This document shows, piece after piece, positions 33,305-40,829 of a stretch of DNA of 43,777 nucleotides. A model generated the notes under the pieces. It worked only from the letters and a program-made list of their open reading frames with translations, did no database searches and had not been told where the DNA came from. The position numbers and the translations under genes were made by a program. The stretch's first letter is position 1. Each line of letters begins with the position of its first letter. Location: assembly GCA_023433305.1 (NCBI GenBank), contig JAEZCZ010000111.1, forward strand, positions 1-43,777, written 5' to 3'. The stretch is from Pseudomonadota bacterium. Lineage in GTDB: Bacteria > Pseudomonadota > Alphaproteobacteria > Sphingomonadales > Sphingomonadaceae.

Positions 33305-34288
33305 TTACGCCTTCGCCACCACGCTCTCCGGCAGCTCCACCCCGAACACGCGCTGGTAGTATTCGGCCACCAGCATCCGCTCGGCCTCGTCGCACTTGTT
33401 GAGGAAGGTCAGGCGGAAGGCGAAGCCGATGTCGCCGAAGATCTCGGTGTTCTGCGCCCAGGTGATCACCGTGCGCGGGCTCATCACAGTGGAGATGTCG
33501 CCGTTGATGAAGCCCTGGCGGGTCAGATCGGCGACGCGGATCATGTCGGCGATGACCTTCGGTTCAAGCTTGGTCTTCGCTTCTACGATTTCGCGTTCGG
33601 TCGCCTCGGGCAGGTAATTCAGCACCGTGACGATATTCCAGCGGTCCATCTGGCCCTGGTTGATCGCCTGGGTGCCATGATACAGCCCACTGGTATCGCC
33701 GAGGCCGACCGTATTGGCGGTCGAGAACAGCCGGAACCACGGGTTTGGCCGGATCACGCGGTTCTGGTCGAGCAGCGTCAGCTTGCCCTCGGTCTCGAGA
33801 ACGCGCTGGATAACGAACATCACGTCCGGGCGGCCGGCATCGTATTCGTCGAACACCAGCGCCACCGGGTGCTGCAGCGCCCAGGGCAGCAGGCCCTCGC
33901 GGAATTCGGTCACCTGCAGGCCGTCGCGCAGCACGATCGCGTCGCGGCCAATCAGGTCGATCCGGCTGATGTGCGCGTCGAGGTTGATGCGGATGCACGG
34001 CCAGTTGAGGCGGGCCGCGACCTGCTCGATGTGGGTGGACTTGCCGGTGCCGTGATAGCCCTGCACCATCACGCGGCGATTGAAGGCGAAGCCCGCGAGG
34101 ATCGCCAGGGTGGTGTCCGGATCGAACACGTAGCTCTCGTCGATATCGGGCACGCGCTCGTCGGACTTGGAGAAGGCCGGTACCTTCATGTCGATATCGA
34201 TACCGAAGGTCTCGCGCACGTCGACTTCGCGGTCGGGCGCGGCCATGGCGGTTCCGGAATCGCCGGGCTTGCTGCTCATTTCGTTCAT
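33305..34288 (-). CDS. cobS: Cobaltochelatase ATPase subunit CobS
   Basis: A 327-residue AAA+ ATPase of the aerobic cobalt chelatase, which inserts Co into hydrogenobyrinic acid diamide in cobalamin synthesis together with CobT and CobN. Walker A is GYHGTGKS at 77-84, the Walker B region VALVFDEYDAG follows, and RPNPWFRLFSTANTVGLGDTSG is typical. No cobT is adjacent within the window, although it is usually a near neighbour. It lies divergent from a GST gene, on the same strand as the DUF2267 gene. Confidence 0.93.
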   Translation of the reverse strand: MNEMSSKPGDSGTAMAAPDREVDVRETFGIDIDMKVPAFSKSDERVPDIDESYVFDPDTTLAILAGFAFNRRVMVQGYHGTGKSTHIEQVAARLNWPCIRINLDAHISRIDLIGRDAIVLRDGLQVTEFREGLLPWALQHPVALVFDEYDAGRPDVMFVIQRVLETEGKLTLLDQNRVIRPNPWFRLFSTANTVGLGDTSGLYHGTQAINQGQMDRWNIVTVLNYLPEATEREIVEAKTKLEPKVIADMIRVADLTRQGFINGDISTVMSPRTVITWAQNTEIFGDIGFAFRLTFLNKCDEAERMLVAEYYQRVFGVELPESVVAKA

Positions 34289-34358
34289 CGCGAGCGCTGC
34301 CTAGACGCGGCGCGTTGGCCCTGCAACAACAACGCGCCCCGTGCAGGAGAAGGCGAAG

Positions 34359-34997
34359 ATGAAGATCTACGGTTTTCCGTTGTCCCCGTTCGTGCGCAAG
34401 GTCCTGGTGGCGGTGAAGGAGAAGGGGCTGGAGGCCGAGGTTGTCCCGAGCAACCCGAGCCATCCCGACGAGGAATTTGCCGCGGTCAGCCCGTTCCACA
34501 AGATCCCCGCGTTCCGGGACGGCGATTTCACAATCGCGGATTCGACTGCCATCGTCACTTATCTCGACGCCAAGTACCCCGACCCCGCCCTGCTCCCCGC
34601 ATCGCCCGAGGCGCGGGCCCGAGCGGTATGGTTCGAGGAAGTGGCCGATACGGTCTTCATTCCGGCGGCGGCCCCGATCGTGCTGAATCGGTTCCTGCGG
34701 CCACAGATCTTCGGTGTCGAGGGTATCGAGGCAGACGCCGCGGCAGCGGAGGAAGCGGTCAAACGGCCGCTCGCCTATCTCGAAAGCGCGGTGGGTGACT
34801 GTTGGCTCGACGACGCCTTCACCGTGGGCGATATCGCCCTCGCCTCCCCGATCCGCACGCTCGGCTATGCCGGATGGGAGCTCGACTCCGCCGCCTACCC
34901 GCGCCTCTCCGCGTGGTACGGCCGGGTGCAGGAGCGCGCGGGTTGGCAAGCCGCGGTCGACGTGGAGAGCAAGATCATGGCCGCAGCCGGGGGCTAA
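34359..34997 (+). CDS. Glutathione S-transferase family protein
   Basis: A 212-residue GST. The N-terminal thioredoxin fold begins MKIYGFPLSPFVRKVLVAVKE, with Ser9 at the usual Ser/Cys catalytic place; HKIPAFRDGDFTIADSTAIV gives the cis-Pro and the G-site ES-like pair. The C-terminal helical domain contains CWLDDAFTVGDIALASP. The ATG follows AGGAG at good spacing; a GTG 6 codons upstream was not used. It is convergent with the HxlR gene and could be a functional partner of the detoxification operon. Confidence 0.9.
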   Translation: MKIYGFPLSPFVRKVLVAVKEKGLEAEVVPSNPSHPDEEFAAVSPFHKIPAFRDGDFTIADSTAIVTYLDAKYPDPALLPASPEARARAVWFEEVADTVFIPAAAPIVLNRFLRPQIFGVEGIEADAAAAEEAVKRPLAYLESAVGDCWLDDAFTVGDIALASPIRTLGYAGWELDSAAYPRLSAWYGRVQERAGWQAAVDVESKIMAAAGG

Positions 34998-35007
34998 GCG
35001 ACGCCGA

Positions 35008-35706
35008 TCAGGAGCGTACCTTCGGCGGCAGCGAGAACAGCGCGAGGAAGCGCTCGGCCAGCGCCTGGTCACCGCTCAGCGACACGCCCCCTTCGCGCAG
35101 CGCATCGCTGAGCGGTTGCTTGCCGTAGATCACGCGCAGCAGGGGTAACGCCACTTCGGCCGACAGCCACGCTTGTGCCGGCGTTCCCGGCTCCGCCCGG
35201 CTCACCGGCATCGTTCCGCCGCTCAGTTCGGCCAGGAAGCTTTCTCCGCTCACGGTAAAGCCGACGGTGGCGTCGAACTCTCGCGCCGCCTCGTGGTCGA
35301 TCATCGTGCGCAAGCTGAGCATGAAGCTGACCGGCGAGAGCGGCAACTGCGGATTATGCTCGAGGGATCGCGCAGCCCAGCGGCCGAGCTCCTGGATTGC
35401 CGGTTCCGCGTGATAGCCCCACTCGGTCAGCTCGTAGATCTGCGTGGCCGCGGGCGGGGGCAGCTTGCGCTTCACCAGCACGCCCGCCTGCTCGAGGCCG
35501 GCCAATCGCTCGGTCAACACCTTGGCCGAGATTCCGGGCAAGCTGGCGCGTAAGTCAGAAAACCGCCTTCCGCCGAGCATAAGCTCGCGGACGATCAGCA
35601 TGGACCATCGTTCGCCGACAAGTTCCATCGCAAAAGCGGTGCCACAAGCGTCCTGATACCATTTTCCGTGCGATTTCAGCGACTCGGTTTCTTTTTGTAA
35701 CTTCAT
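35008..35706 (-). CDS. HxlR-family transcriptional regulator with SCP2-like C-terminal domain
   Basis: A 232-residue regulator. Residues 15-105 form the HxlR winged helix, with ACGTAFAMELVGERWSMLIV, GRRFSDLRASLPGISAKVL and LEQAGVLVKRKLPPPAATQI. The only cysteine in the protein is Cys21, at the conserved N-terminal position that in YodB and HypR senses quinones and electrophiles. The C-terminal half (FMLSLRTMIDHEAAREFDATVGFTVSGES) looks like an SCP2-type ligand-binding fold. It is divergent from a 13-gene operon, and three GTAACT-like half-sites overlap its start codon, so autoregulation and control of the operon are likely. Confidence 0.9.
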   Translation of the reverse strand: MKLQKETESLKSHGKWYQDACGTAFAMELVGERWSMLIVRELMLGGRRFSDLRASLPGISAKVLTERLAGLEQAGVLVKRKLPPPAATQIYELTEWGYHAEPAIQELGRWAARSLEHNPQLPLSPVSFMLSLRTMIDHEAAREFDATVGFTVSGESFLAELSGGTMPVSRAEPGTPAQAWLSAEVALPLLRVIYGKQPLSDALREGGVSLSGDQALAERFLALFSLPPKVRS

Positions 35707-35723
35707 AGTTGCTTTTAGTAACT
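35697..35723. promoter_or_regulatory. HxlR-type operator half-sites over the regulator start
   Basis: GTAACT (35697-35702), AGTTGCT (35707-35713) and AGTAACT (35717-35723) are three related half-sites. The last two form AGTTGCT-TTT-AGTAACT, a 7-bp inverted repeat with one mismatch. The start codon of the HxlR gene (35704-35706) lies between the first and second. Sites built on GTAAC/GTTAC halves are usual for HxlR regulators. Confidence 0.6.
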
Positions 35724-35733
35724 CAGAGGTTCA

Positions 35734-35754
35734 CGAATCGCAAGTGCCGATTCG
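35734..35754. promoter_or_regulatory. Second dyad in the HxlR/DUF899 divergent region
   Basis: CGAATCG-CAAGTGC-CGATTCG is a perfect 7-bp inverted repeat with a 7-base spacer, lying between the HxlR operator half-sites and the first operon gene. It differs from the GTAACT half-sites, so it may bind another factor or form an mRNA hairpin in the operon leader. Confidence 0.45.
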
Positions 35755-35794
35755 CGGCGACGCCCAAAAACCCGGGGGCAAGAGGAACTGGAAG

Positions 35795-36538
35795 ATGAGC
35801 GATATCGCGACACTGCCACCTCAGCACGAGCTTAAGCCGGCGGAGGAACTGGCGGCGGGAAACAAGATGCGTTTCGCGGGCGAAAGCGCGGAGTACCGCC
35901 AGGCTCGCACCGCTCTCCTGGCCGAGGAGATCGCGCTGCGCCGGCAAATCCAACGCGTCGCGGAGCACCGCCGCGCGCTGCCGCCCGGCCCCGTTGCCAA
36001 GGATTATCGTTTCCTCGACGACCAGGGCCGCGAGATCGGGCTGATCGACCTGTTCGGCGCGCATGAGACGCTGTTCACCTACTTCTGGATGTTCGGGCCG
36101 GAGCGTGAGCGTCCTTGTCCGATGTGCACCTCGTTCGTCGGCTCGCTCGACATTCCCGCGCCCGACATCGAGCAGCGTCTCGCGATGGCGATCGTCGGCC
36201 GCTCACCGGTAGAGCGCCAGCTCGCCGTCGCCCGCGAGCGCGGCTGGGCTCACCTCAAGTTCTACCAGACCGTCGGCGACGATTTCGGCCGCGACTACGG
36301 CGCCCTCACCGACGGCGAGAACGGCCTCGACGAGGGCGCCGCCGTGCTGATGTGGCAACGCGATGGCGACGCCAACGACGGGCGGGCGCGCCTGTTCTGG
36401 GCGGCCGAGGGCGGCTTCGAAACCGCCGACCCGGGCTTCGACCCGCATCTCGCGCCCGATCCCACGCCGCTCTGGAACATACTCGACCTGTCGCCCGGCG
36501 GCCGCGCCGCCGGCTGGTACCCGAAGCTCGAATACTGA
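35795..36538 (+). CDS. DUF899 family thioredoxin-like protein, first copy
   Basis: A 247-residue protein of the DUF899 (thioredoxin-fold) family. The N-terminal helix SAEYRQARTALLAEEIALRR is followed by RRALPPGPVAKDYRF, then the fold with YFWMFGPERERPCPMC carrying Cys108 and Cys111 in a CPMC redox-like motif. The mid region LAVARERGWAHLKFYQ and the ending LWNILDLSPGGRAAGWYP are family-typical. A GTG 17 codons upstream would overlap the dyad; the ATG with GAGGAACTGGAAG was preferred. It is the first gene of the operon. Reaction unknown. Confidence 0.86.
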   Translation: MSDIATLPPQHELKPAEELAAGNKMRFAGESAEYRQARTALLAEEIALRRQIQRVAEHRRALPPGPVAKDYRFLDDQGREIGLIDLFGAHETLFTYFWMFGPERERPCPMCTSFVGSLDIPAPDIEQRLAMAIVGRSPVERQLAVARERGWAHLKFYQTVGDDFGRDYGALTDGENGLDEGAAVLMWQRDGDANDGRARLFWAAEGGFETADPGFDPHLAPDPTPLWNILDLSPGGRAAGWYPKLEY

Positions 36539-36567
36539 CCCCCGAAACCCAAGCCAGGAGAGAACCC

Positions 36568-37005
36568 ATGGCCAAGATGATCTTCGTGAACCTGCCCGTC
36601 ACCGACCTGCCCCGGTCGATGAAGTTCTACGAGGCGATCGGCTTCACCAACAATCCCGATTTCACCAATGACCAGGCGGCCGCGATGATGTGGTCGGACA
36701 CGATCGTGGTGATGCTGCTGCGCCACGAATTCTGGAAGACCTTCACCAGCAAGACAATCCCCAACGCGCATGACACGGCGCAAGTCCTGCTGTGCCTGAG
36801 CCAGGACAGCCAGGACGCGGTCGAGGCGATCGTCGCCAAGGCCGTTGCCGCGGGCGGCAAGGCCGATCCCACGCCCAAGCAGGACATGGGCTTCATGTAC
36901 GGCCGCAGCTTCGAGGATCCGGACGGCCACGTTTGGGAGAACGTCTACATGAACATGGACGCCGTCCCCGCCGGCGAAACCGTCGCCGAACAGGCGGTCG
37001 GCTAA
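36568..37005 (+). CDS. VOC family protein (glyoxalase/bleomycin resistance-like), first
   Basis: A 145-residue single VOC domain. It starts KMIFVNLPVTDLPRSMKFYE with the beta-alpha-beta motif, then FTNNPDFTNDQAAAMM and a C-terminal FEDPDGHVWENVYM with the expected Glu metal ligand. The first-strand His of glyoxalase I is Asn here, so it is nearer the non-glyoxalase VOC groups. AGCCAGGAGAGAA provides the ribosome site; 29 bases follow the DUF899 stop. It may act on electrophiles, but no substrate is decided. Confidence 0.87.
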   Translation: MAKMIFVNLPVTDLPRSMKFYEAIGFTNNPDFTNDQAAAMMWSDTIVVMLLRHEFWKTFTSKTIPNAHDTAQVLLCLSQDSQDAVEAIVAKAVAAGGKADPTPKQDMGFMYGRSFEDPDGHVWENVYMNMDAVPAGETVAEQAVG

Positions 37006-37034
37006 GCGACACTCGCAAGGAGAGGAACCAAGCG

Positions 37035-37457
37035 ATGGCAACCCTGGCGGCATCCCCCGCATCCGCGACACCCGCGTCCGTCTGGGCCGGCCGCGCCCTG
37101 ACCGCGCTTTTCGCGCTGTTCATGCTCGGCGCCTCGATCGCGCCCAAGCTGCTCGGCATGGCCGTGGCCGCCGAAACGATCGAGCCGCTCGGCTGGTCTG
37201 CCGACTACGTGCTGATGATCGGCTTGTTCGAGCTCGCGTTCCTCGCGCTCTACCTGTGGCCGCGCACGGCGGTGCTCGGGGCCGTGCTGATGACCGCGCT
37301 GCTCGGCGGCGCGATCGCCACGCACATCCGCGTCGGCAGCCCGCTGTTCAGTCACACGCTGTTCGGCGTCTACCTCGCGCTCTTCATGTGGGGCGGCCTG
37401 TGGCTGAGGCATCCGGCGCTCCGCTCCGTCTTCCCCTTCGACACGCGAAAGGACTGA
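37035..37457 (+). CDS. DoxX-like membrane protein
   Basis: A 140-residue protein with four predicted membrane helices: about 20-42 (ALTALFALFMLGASIAPKLL), 60-78 (YVLMIGLFELAFLALYLW), 82-98 and 105-125 (LFSHTLFGVYLALFMWGGLW). The helix start GASIAPKLLGM and the HPAL region fit DoxX-like families, which are often found beside thioredoxin-like or peroxidase genes. It may pass electrons or protect a quinone pool; that role is inference. AAGGAGAGG precedes the ATG. Confidence 0.8.
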   Translation: MATLAASPASATPASVWAGRALTALFALFMLGASIAPKLLGMAVAAETIEPLGWSADYVLMIGLFELAFLALYLWPRTAVLGAVLMTALLGGAIATHIRVGSPLFSHTLFGVYLALFMWGGLWLRHPALRSVFPFDTRKD

Positions 37458-37459
37458 TC

Positions 37460-38122
37460 ATGCCGATCGATCCCAAGGCTGAGATTCAGATCACCGCCTT
37501 CGACTGGGTGCCCGATTTCGCCCGCGGCCTGGTGCGCGACTTGCGCCCGCGCTGGGCCTGCGAGGAACTGGGGCTCCCCTATCGCGAGCGCCTGATCAGC
37601 GCGGCCGAGCGCCCGGACTGGTATTTCGCCGAGCAGCCGTGGGGCCAGGTGCCGGTGCTGCACGACGGGCCGATCCAACTGTTCGAAAGCGGCGCGATAC
37701 TGCTGCATCTCGCGGAGCGCGAGGGCAAGCTCCTCCCGGCCCGTGGCCAAGACCGCGCCGACGTCCTGAGCTGGCTGTTCGCCGCCTTCAACAACGTCGA
37801 GCCGCTGTTCCTGGAGCTCGCCAACGTGATGATCTTCGCCGCCGGCAAGCCGTGGGCCGAGCAGCGCAAGCCCGGGCTCCTGCGGGCGATCGCCAAGAAG
37901 CTCGAGCGCCTCGAACAAGCGCTCGGCTCGCGCGACTGGCTGGCCGGCGAGTTCTCGATCGCCGACATCGCCATGGTCACGATCCTGCGCATCGGCGGCG
38001 CCGACCTGCTCGCCGAAACGCCCGCCCTTAGGGCCTATCTCGAGCGTGGCGAGGCGCGCCCCGCATTCCAGGCCGCGCTCGCCGCACAGCTTGCCGCCTT
38101 GAAGACCGAACAACCAGCCTGA
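37460..38122 (+). CDS. Glutathione S-transferase family protein, first in operon
   Basis: A 220-residue GST. The N-terminal thioredoxin-fold has FDWVPDFARGLVRDLRPRWA with a QVPVLHDG cis-Pro and FESGAILLHLAE as the G-site. The usual N-terminal catalytic Ser/Cys/Tyr is not obvious. The helical C-terminal domain ends AYLERGEARPAFQAALAAQL. The ATG at 37460 lies just 2 bases after the DoxX stop. It is a clear paralogue of the GST at 40164. Confidence 0.89.
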   Translation: MPIDPKAEIQITAFDWVPDFARGLVRDLRPRWACEELGLPYRERLISAAERPDWYFAEQPWGQVPVLHDGPIQLFESGAILLHLAEREGKLLPARGQDRADVLSWLFAAFNNVEPLFLELANVMIFAAGKPWAEQRKPGLLRAIAKKLERLEQALGSRDWLAGEFSIADIAMVTILRIGGADLLAETPALRAYLERGEARPAFQAALAAQLAALKTEQPA

Positions 38123-38133
38123 GGAGACCGAAC

Positions 38134-38847
38134 ATGTACATGCAGGGTTTCATCGTCCCGGTGCCCGCGGACAAGCAGGACGCCTACAAGGACGTGGCCG
38201 AGAAGTTCTGGCCGATCGCCCACGACAACGGCGCGATCGAGCACGTCGAGACCTGGGAGGCCGACGTCACCGACGGCAAGCAGACCGACTTCCGCAAGGC
38301 CGTCGCGCTGAAGGACGGCGAGAAGGTGGTGTTCTCGTGGGTCGTCTGGCCCGACAAGGCGACCGCCGATGCCAGCAACGAGAAGATGATGTCCGACCCG
38401 CGCATGCAGGAGTTCGGCGGTGAGATGCCGTTCGACGGCAAGCGCATGGTTTACGGGGGGTTCGAGCCGATCCTCGAAAAGGGCACGCCCACCGGCGGCT
38501 ATGTCGACGGATTCATCGCGCCGGTCCCGAACGCCAAGCGCGAGGAATACATCGCCATGGCCGAGAAGGCCGCGGCGGTGTTCATGGACCACGGCGCCGT
38601 GCGCGATCTCGAGGCTTGGGGCGTCGACGTGCCCTACGGCGAAGTGACCAGCTTCCCGCGCTCGGTCGAGGCGGAGGACGGCGAGAGCGTCGTGTTCTCC
38701 TTCGTCGAGTGGCCGGACGAGCAGGCCCGCAACCAAGGCTGGGCCAAGCTGATGGAAGACGAGCGCATGAAGGACATCCAGATGCCGTTCGATGGCAAGC
38801 GCATGTTCTACGGCGGCTTCACGCCGATCGTCGCGAAGGGTCGCTGA
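38134..38847 (+). CDS. Tandem DUF1428 domain protein
   Basis: A 237-residue fusion of two DUF1428 domains (about 1-118 and 121-237). Both begin Y-x-x-GFI-x-PVP, both carry a WEADV or WGVDV turn, both have VVFSWVVWPD or VVFSFVEWPD, and both end MPFDGKRMVYGGFEPI or MPFDGKRMFYGGFTPI. The single-domain form is about 117 residues. A DUF1428 fold is an alpha/beta ferredoxin-like dimer of unknown role, so this may make a pseudo-dimer from one chain. Confidence 0.88.
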   Translation: MYMQGFIVPVPADKQDAYKDVAEKFWPIAHDNGAIEHVETWEADVTDGKQTDFRKAVALKDGEKVVFSWVVWPDKATADASNEKMMSDPRMQEFGGEMPFDGKRMVYGGFEPILEKGTPTGGYVDGFIAPVPNAKREEYIAMAEKAAAVFMDHGAVRDLEAWGVDVPYGEVTSFPRSVEAEDGESVVFSFVEWPDEQARNQGWAKLMEDERMKDIQMPFDGKRMFYGGFTPIVAKGR

Positions 38848-38850
38848 GTC

Positions 38851-39663
38851 ATGGCCGACACCACGACCGACAGGGGCGCCTTCATCTGGTACGAGCTGAT
38901 GACCGATGACCCCGCCGGGGCCAAGTCGTTCTATGATGAGGTCGTCGGCTGGAGCGTGCAGGCCGACGGCTCGGCCATGCCGAGCGGCTCCGAATACCGG
39001 ATGATCGGCCGCTCCGACGGCGGCGCGGCGGGCGGCGTGCTGACGATCAGCGAGGACATGAAGCAGCACGGGGCCAAGCCGGGCTGGCTCGGCTACATCC
39101 ATTCGCCCGACGTCGACGCCGACGTGGCGGCCATCGTCGCCGCGGGCGGCCAGGTGCACATGCCGCCAACCGATCTGCCGGTCGGCCGCATCGCCATGGT
39201 GTCCGACCCTCAAGGCGCCGTGATCTACCTGATGGACCCCGTCCCTCCGCCCGACCAGCCCGACGCGAAGAGCGACGTGTTCGACTACGCCAAACCCGAG
39301 CACATCCGCTGGAACGAGCTGTGGACCAGCGATCCCGAGGCCGCGATCCCGCTCTACACCGGCCTGTTCGGCTGGAAGCAGGACGGCGACATGGACATGG
39401 GCCCGATGGGCAAATACCGCTTCCTATACCACGACGGCGGCATGATCGGCGCCGTCGGCCAGGCCCAGGACAGCGGCGACGGCTCGCGCTGGGATTTCTA
39501 CATCGGCGTCGACGATATCGACCGCGCAGCCCGCGCCGTCGAGGCTCGCGGCGGCCGGCTGACCGGCCCGATCGAGCAGATTCCCGGGGGCGACTACTCG
39601 GTCCGCGTGCGCGACCCGCAAGGTGCGGGTTTCGGACTCGTCGGACCACGCAAAGGAGAGTGA
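38851..39663 (+). CDS. Tandem VOC-domain protein
   Basis: A 270-residue protein with two VOC domains: about 10-130 (FIWYELMTDDPAGAKSFYDE to SDPQGAVIYLMDP) and 148-265 (RWNELWTSDPEAAIPLYTGL to VRDPQGAGFGLVGP). The second has WDFYIGVDDIDRAARAVEARG. Fused VOC pairs can form one complete active site. Neither copy has the full His/Glu set of glyoxalase I, so activity is open. The ATG is 3 bases after the DUF1428 stop, so translation is coupled. Confidence 0.88.
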   Translation: MADTTTDRGAFIWYELMTDDPAGAKSFYDEVVGWSVQADGSAMPSGSEYRMIGRSDGGAAGGVLTISEDMKQHGAKPGWLGYIHSPDVDADVAAIVAAGGQVHMPPTDLPVGRIAMVSDPQGAVIYLMDPVPPPDQPDAKSDVFDYAKPEHIRWNELWTSDPEAAIPLYTGLFGWKQDGDMDMGPMGKYRFLYHDGGMIGAVGQAQDSGDGSRWDFYIGVDDIDRAARAVEARGGRLTGPIEQIPGGDYSVRVRDPQGAGFGLVGPRKGE

Positions 39664-39665
39664 CG

Positions 39666-40160
39666 ATGACCGACACCACCGGACAGATCTGCCTGTGGTT
39701 TGAAAAGGACGCCGAAGGCGCCGCCCGCTTTTACGCCGAGACCTTCCCCGACAGCTCGGTCGGCAAGGTTCACAAGTCGCCAGCCGACAACCCTTCGGCG
39801 AAAGAAGGCGAGCCGCTGACGGTCGACTTCACCGTGATGGGCATCCGCTGCCTGGGCCTCAACGGCGGCCCGCATTTCAAGCAGAGCGAGGCGTTCTCGT
39901 TCGTGGTCGTGACCGAGAACCAGGAAGAGACCGACCGCTACTGGAACGCGATCGTCGGCAATGGCGGGCAAGAGAGCCAGTGCGGCTGGTGCAAGGACAA
40001 GTGGGGGGTCTCGTGGCAGATCACCCCGCGCATCCTCGCCGAAGCGATGGACGGCGAGCCGCGCCGCGCCAAGCGCATCTTCGAGGCGATGATGCCGATG
40101 AAGAAGATCGACATCGCCGCGCTCGAGGCGGCCGCGCAGGGTGAACCGGCTCGGGCGTGA
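39666..40160 (+). CDS. PhnB-type VOC family protein
   Basis: A 164-residue protein of the PhnB/3-demethylubiquinone-like VOC family (PF06983 in my knowledge). Characteristic segments are QICLWFEKDAEGAARFYAET, the strand VMGIRCLGLNGGP, and QCGWCKDKWGVSWQITPRIL near the C-terminus. Such proteins are often mis-called methyltransferases. It sits in the operon with 2 bases to the gene upstream. Cys pair CGWC is family-wide. Confidence 0.88.
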   Translation: MTDTTGQICLWFEKDAEGAARFYAETFPDSSVGKVHKSPADNPSAKEGEPLTVDFTVMGIRCLGLNGGPHFKQSEAFSFVVVTENQEETDRYWNAIVGNGGQESQCGWCKDKWGVSWQITPRILAEAMDGEPRRAKRIFEAMMPMKKIDIAALEAAAQGEPARA

Positions 40161-40163
40161 GCC

Positions 40164-40829
40164 ATGGCCGCCAAGCCGACCATCACCGCCTTCGCTGCCT
40201 CACCGGATGAGGGCCAGGGCCTGGCACGCGACATGCGCGTGCGCTGGGCCCTGGAGGAGGTCGGCCAGGCTTACGACGTGCGCCTGGTATCGTTCGAGGA
40301 GATGAAGCAGCCTGCCTATCGCGCATTGCAGCCGTTCGGCCAGATTCCGGCGTACACCGAAGGCGACCTGACACTGTTCGAGAGTGGCGCGATATGCCTC
40401 CACCTTGCTGAGACCCGCCCGGGGCTGCTGCCCGCCGATGAGGGTGCCCGTGCGCGCGCCATCACCTGGCTGTTCGCCGCTCTCAATACCGTGGAGCCGC
40501 CCGTGGTCGAGCGCGAGCAGGCCGAATTCATCGAAGGCGCCAGCTGGCTGCCCGAGCTCAACCGAGAGATCGAACCACGCATTAGAAAGCGATTCGGCGA
40601 CCTCTCGGCTTGCTTGGACGAGAACGAGTGGCTCGAAGGGGAATTCACGGTCGGCGATCTGATGATGATCATGGTTTTGCGCCGCTCCGAAGGGATGGGC
40701 ATCCTGGAATCTTTCCCGAACCTCTGCCGTTACGTCGCACGCGGCATGGCCCGCCCCGCTTATCAACGCGCTTTCGCCGCGCAGCGTGCGGTTTTCGCGG
40801 CCGTCCAGAAGGAGACATCCGATGCGTAA
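40164..40829 (+). CDS. Glutathione S-transferase family protein, second in operon
   Basis: A 221-residue GST, paralogous to the one at 37460 (both share GLARDMRVRWALEE-like and LFESGAICLHLAE-like segments). The cis-Pro lies in FGQIPAYTEG. The last codons overlap the start of the RibD-like gene by 8 bases. No clear N-terminal catalytic Ser/Cys/Tyr is present in FAASPDEGQGLARDM; Ser14 is a possible candidate. Substrate unknown. Confidence 0.9.
   Translation: MAAKPTITAFAASPDEGQGLARDMRVRWALEEVGQAYDVRLVSFEEMKQPAYRALQPFGQIPAYTEGDLTLFESGAICLHLAETRPGLLPADEGARARAITWLFAALNTVEPPVVEREQAEFIEGASWLPELNREIEPRIRKRFGDLSACLDENEWLEGEFTVGDLMMIMVLRRSEGMGILESFPNLCRYVARGMARPAYQRAFAAQRAVFAAVQKETSDA

Noticed and set aside
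33302..34798. 498-codon open frame opposite cobS and running into the GST gene
   Set aside because: Covers a gene with a Walker A and B pair on the other strand; its product is low-complexity and without a domain.
38035..39303. 422-codon open frame opposite the DUF1428 and VOC genes
   Set aside because: Repeats of His/Val/Gly-rich sequence produced by the reverse of strongly conserved VOC and DUF1428 codons.
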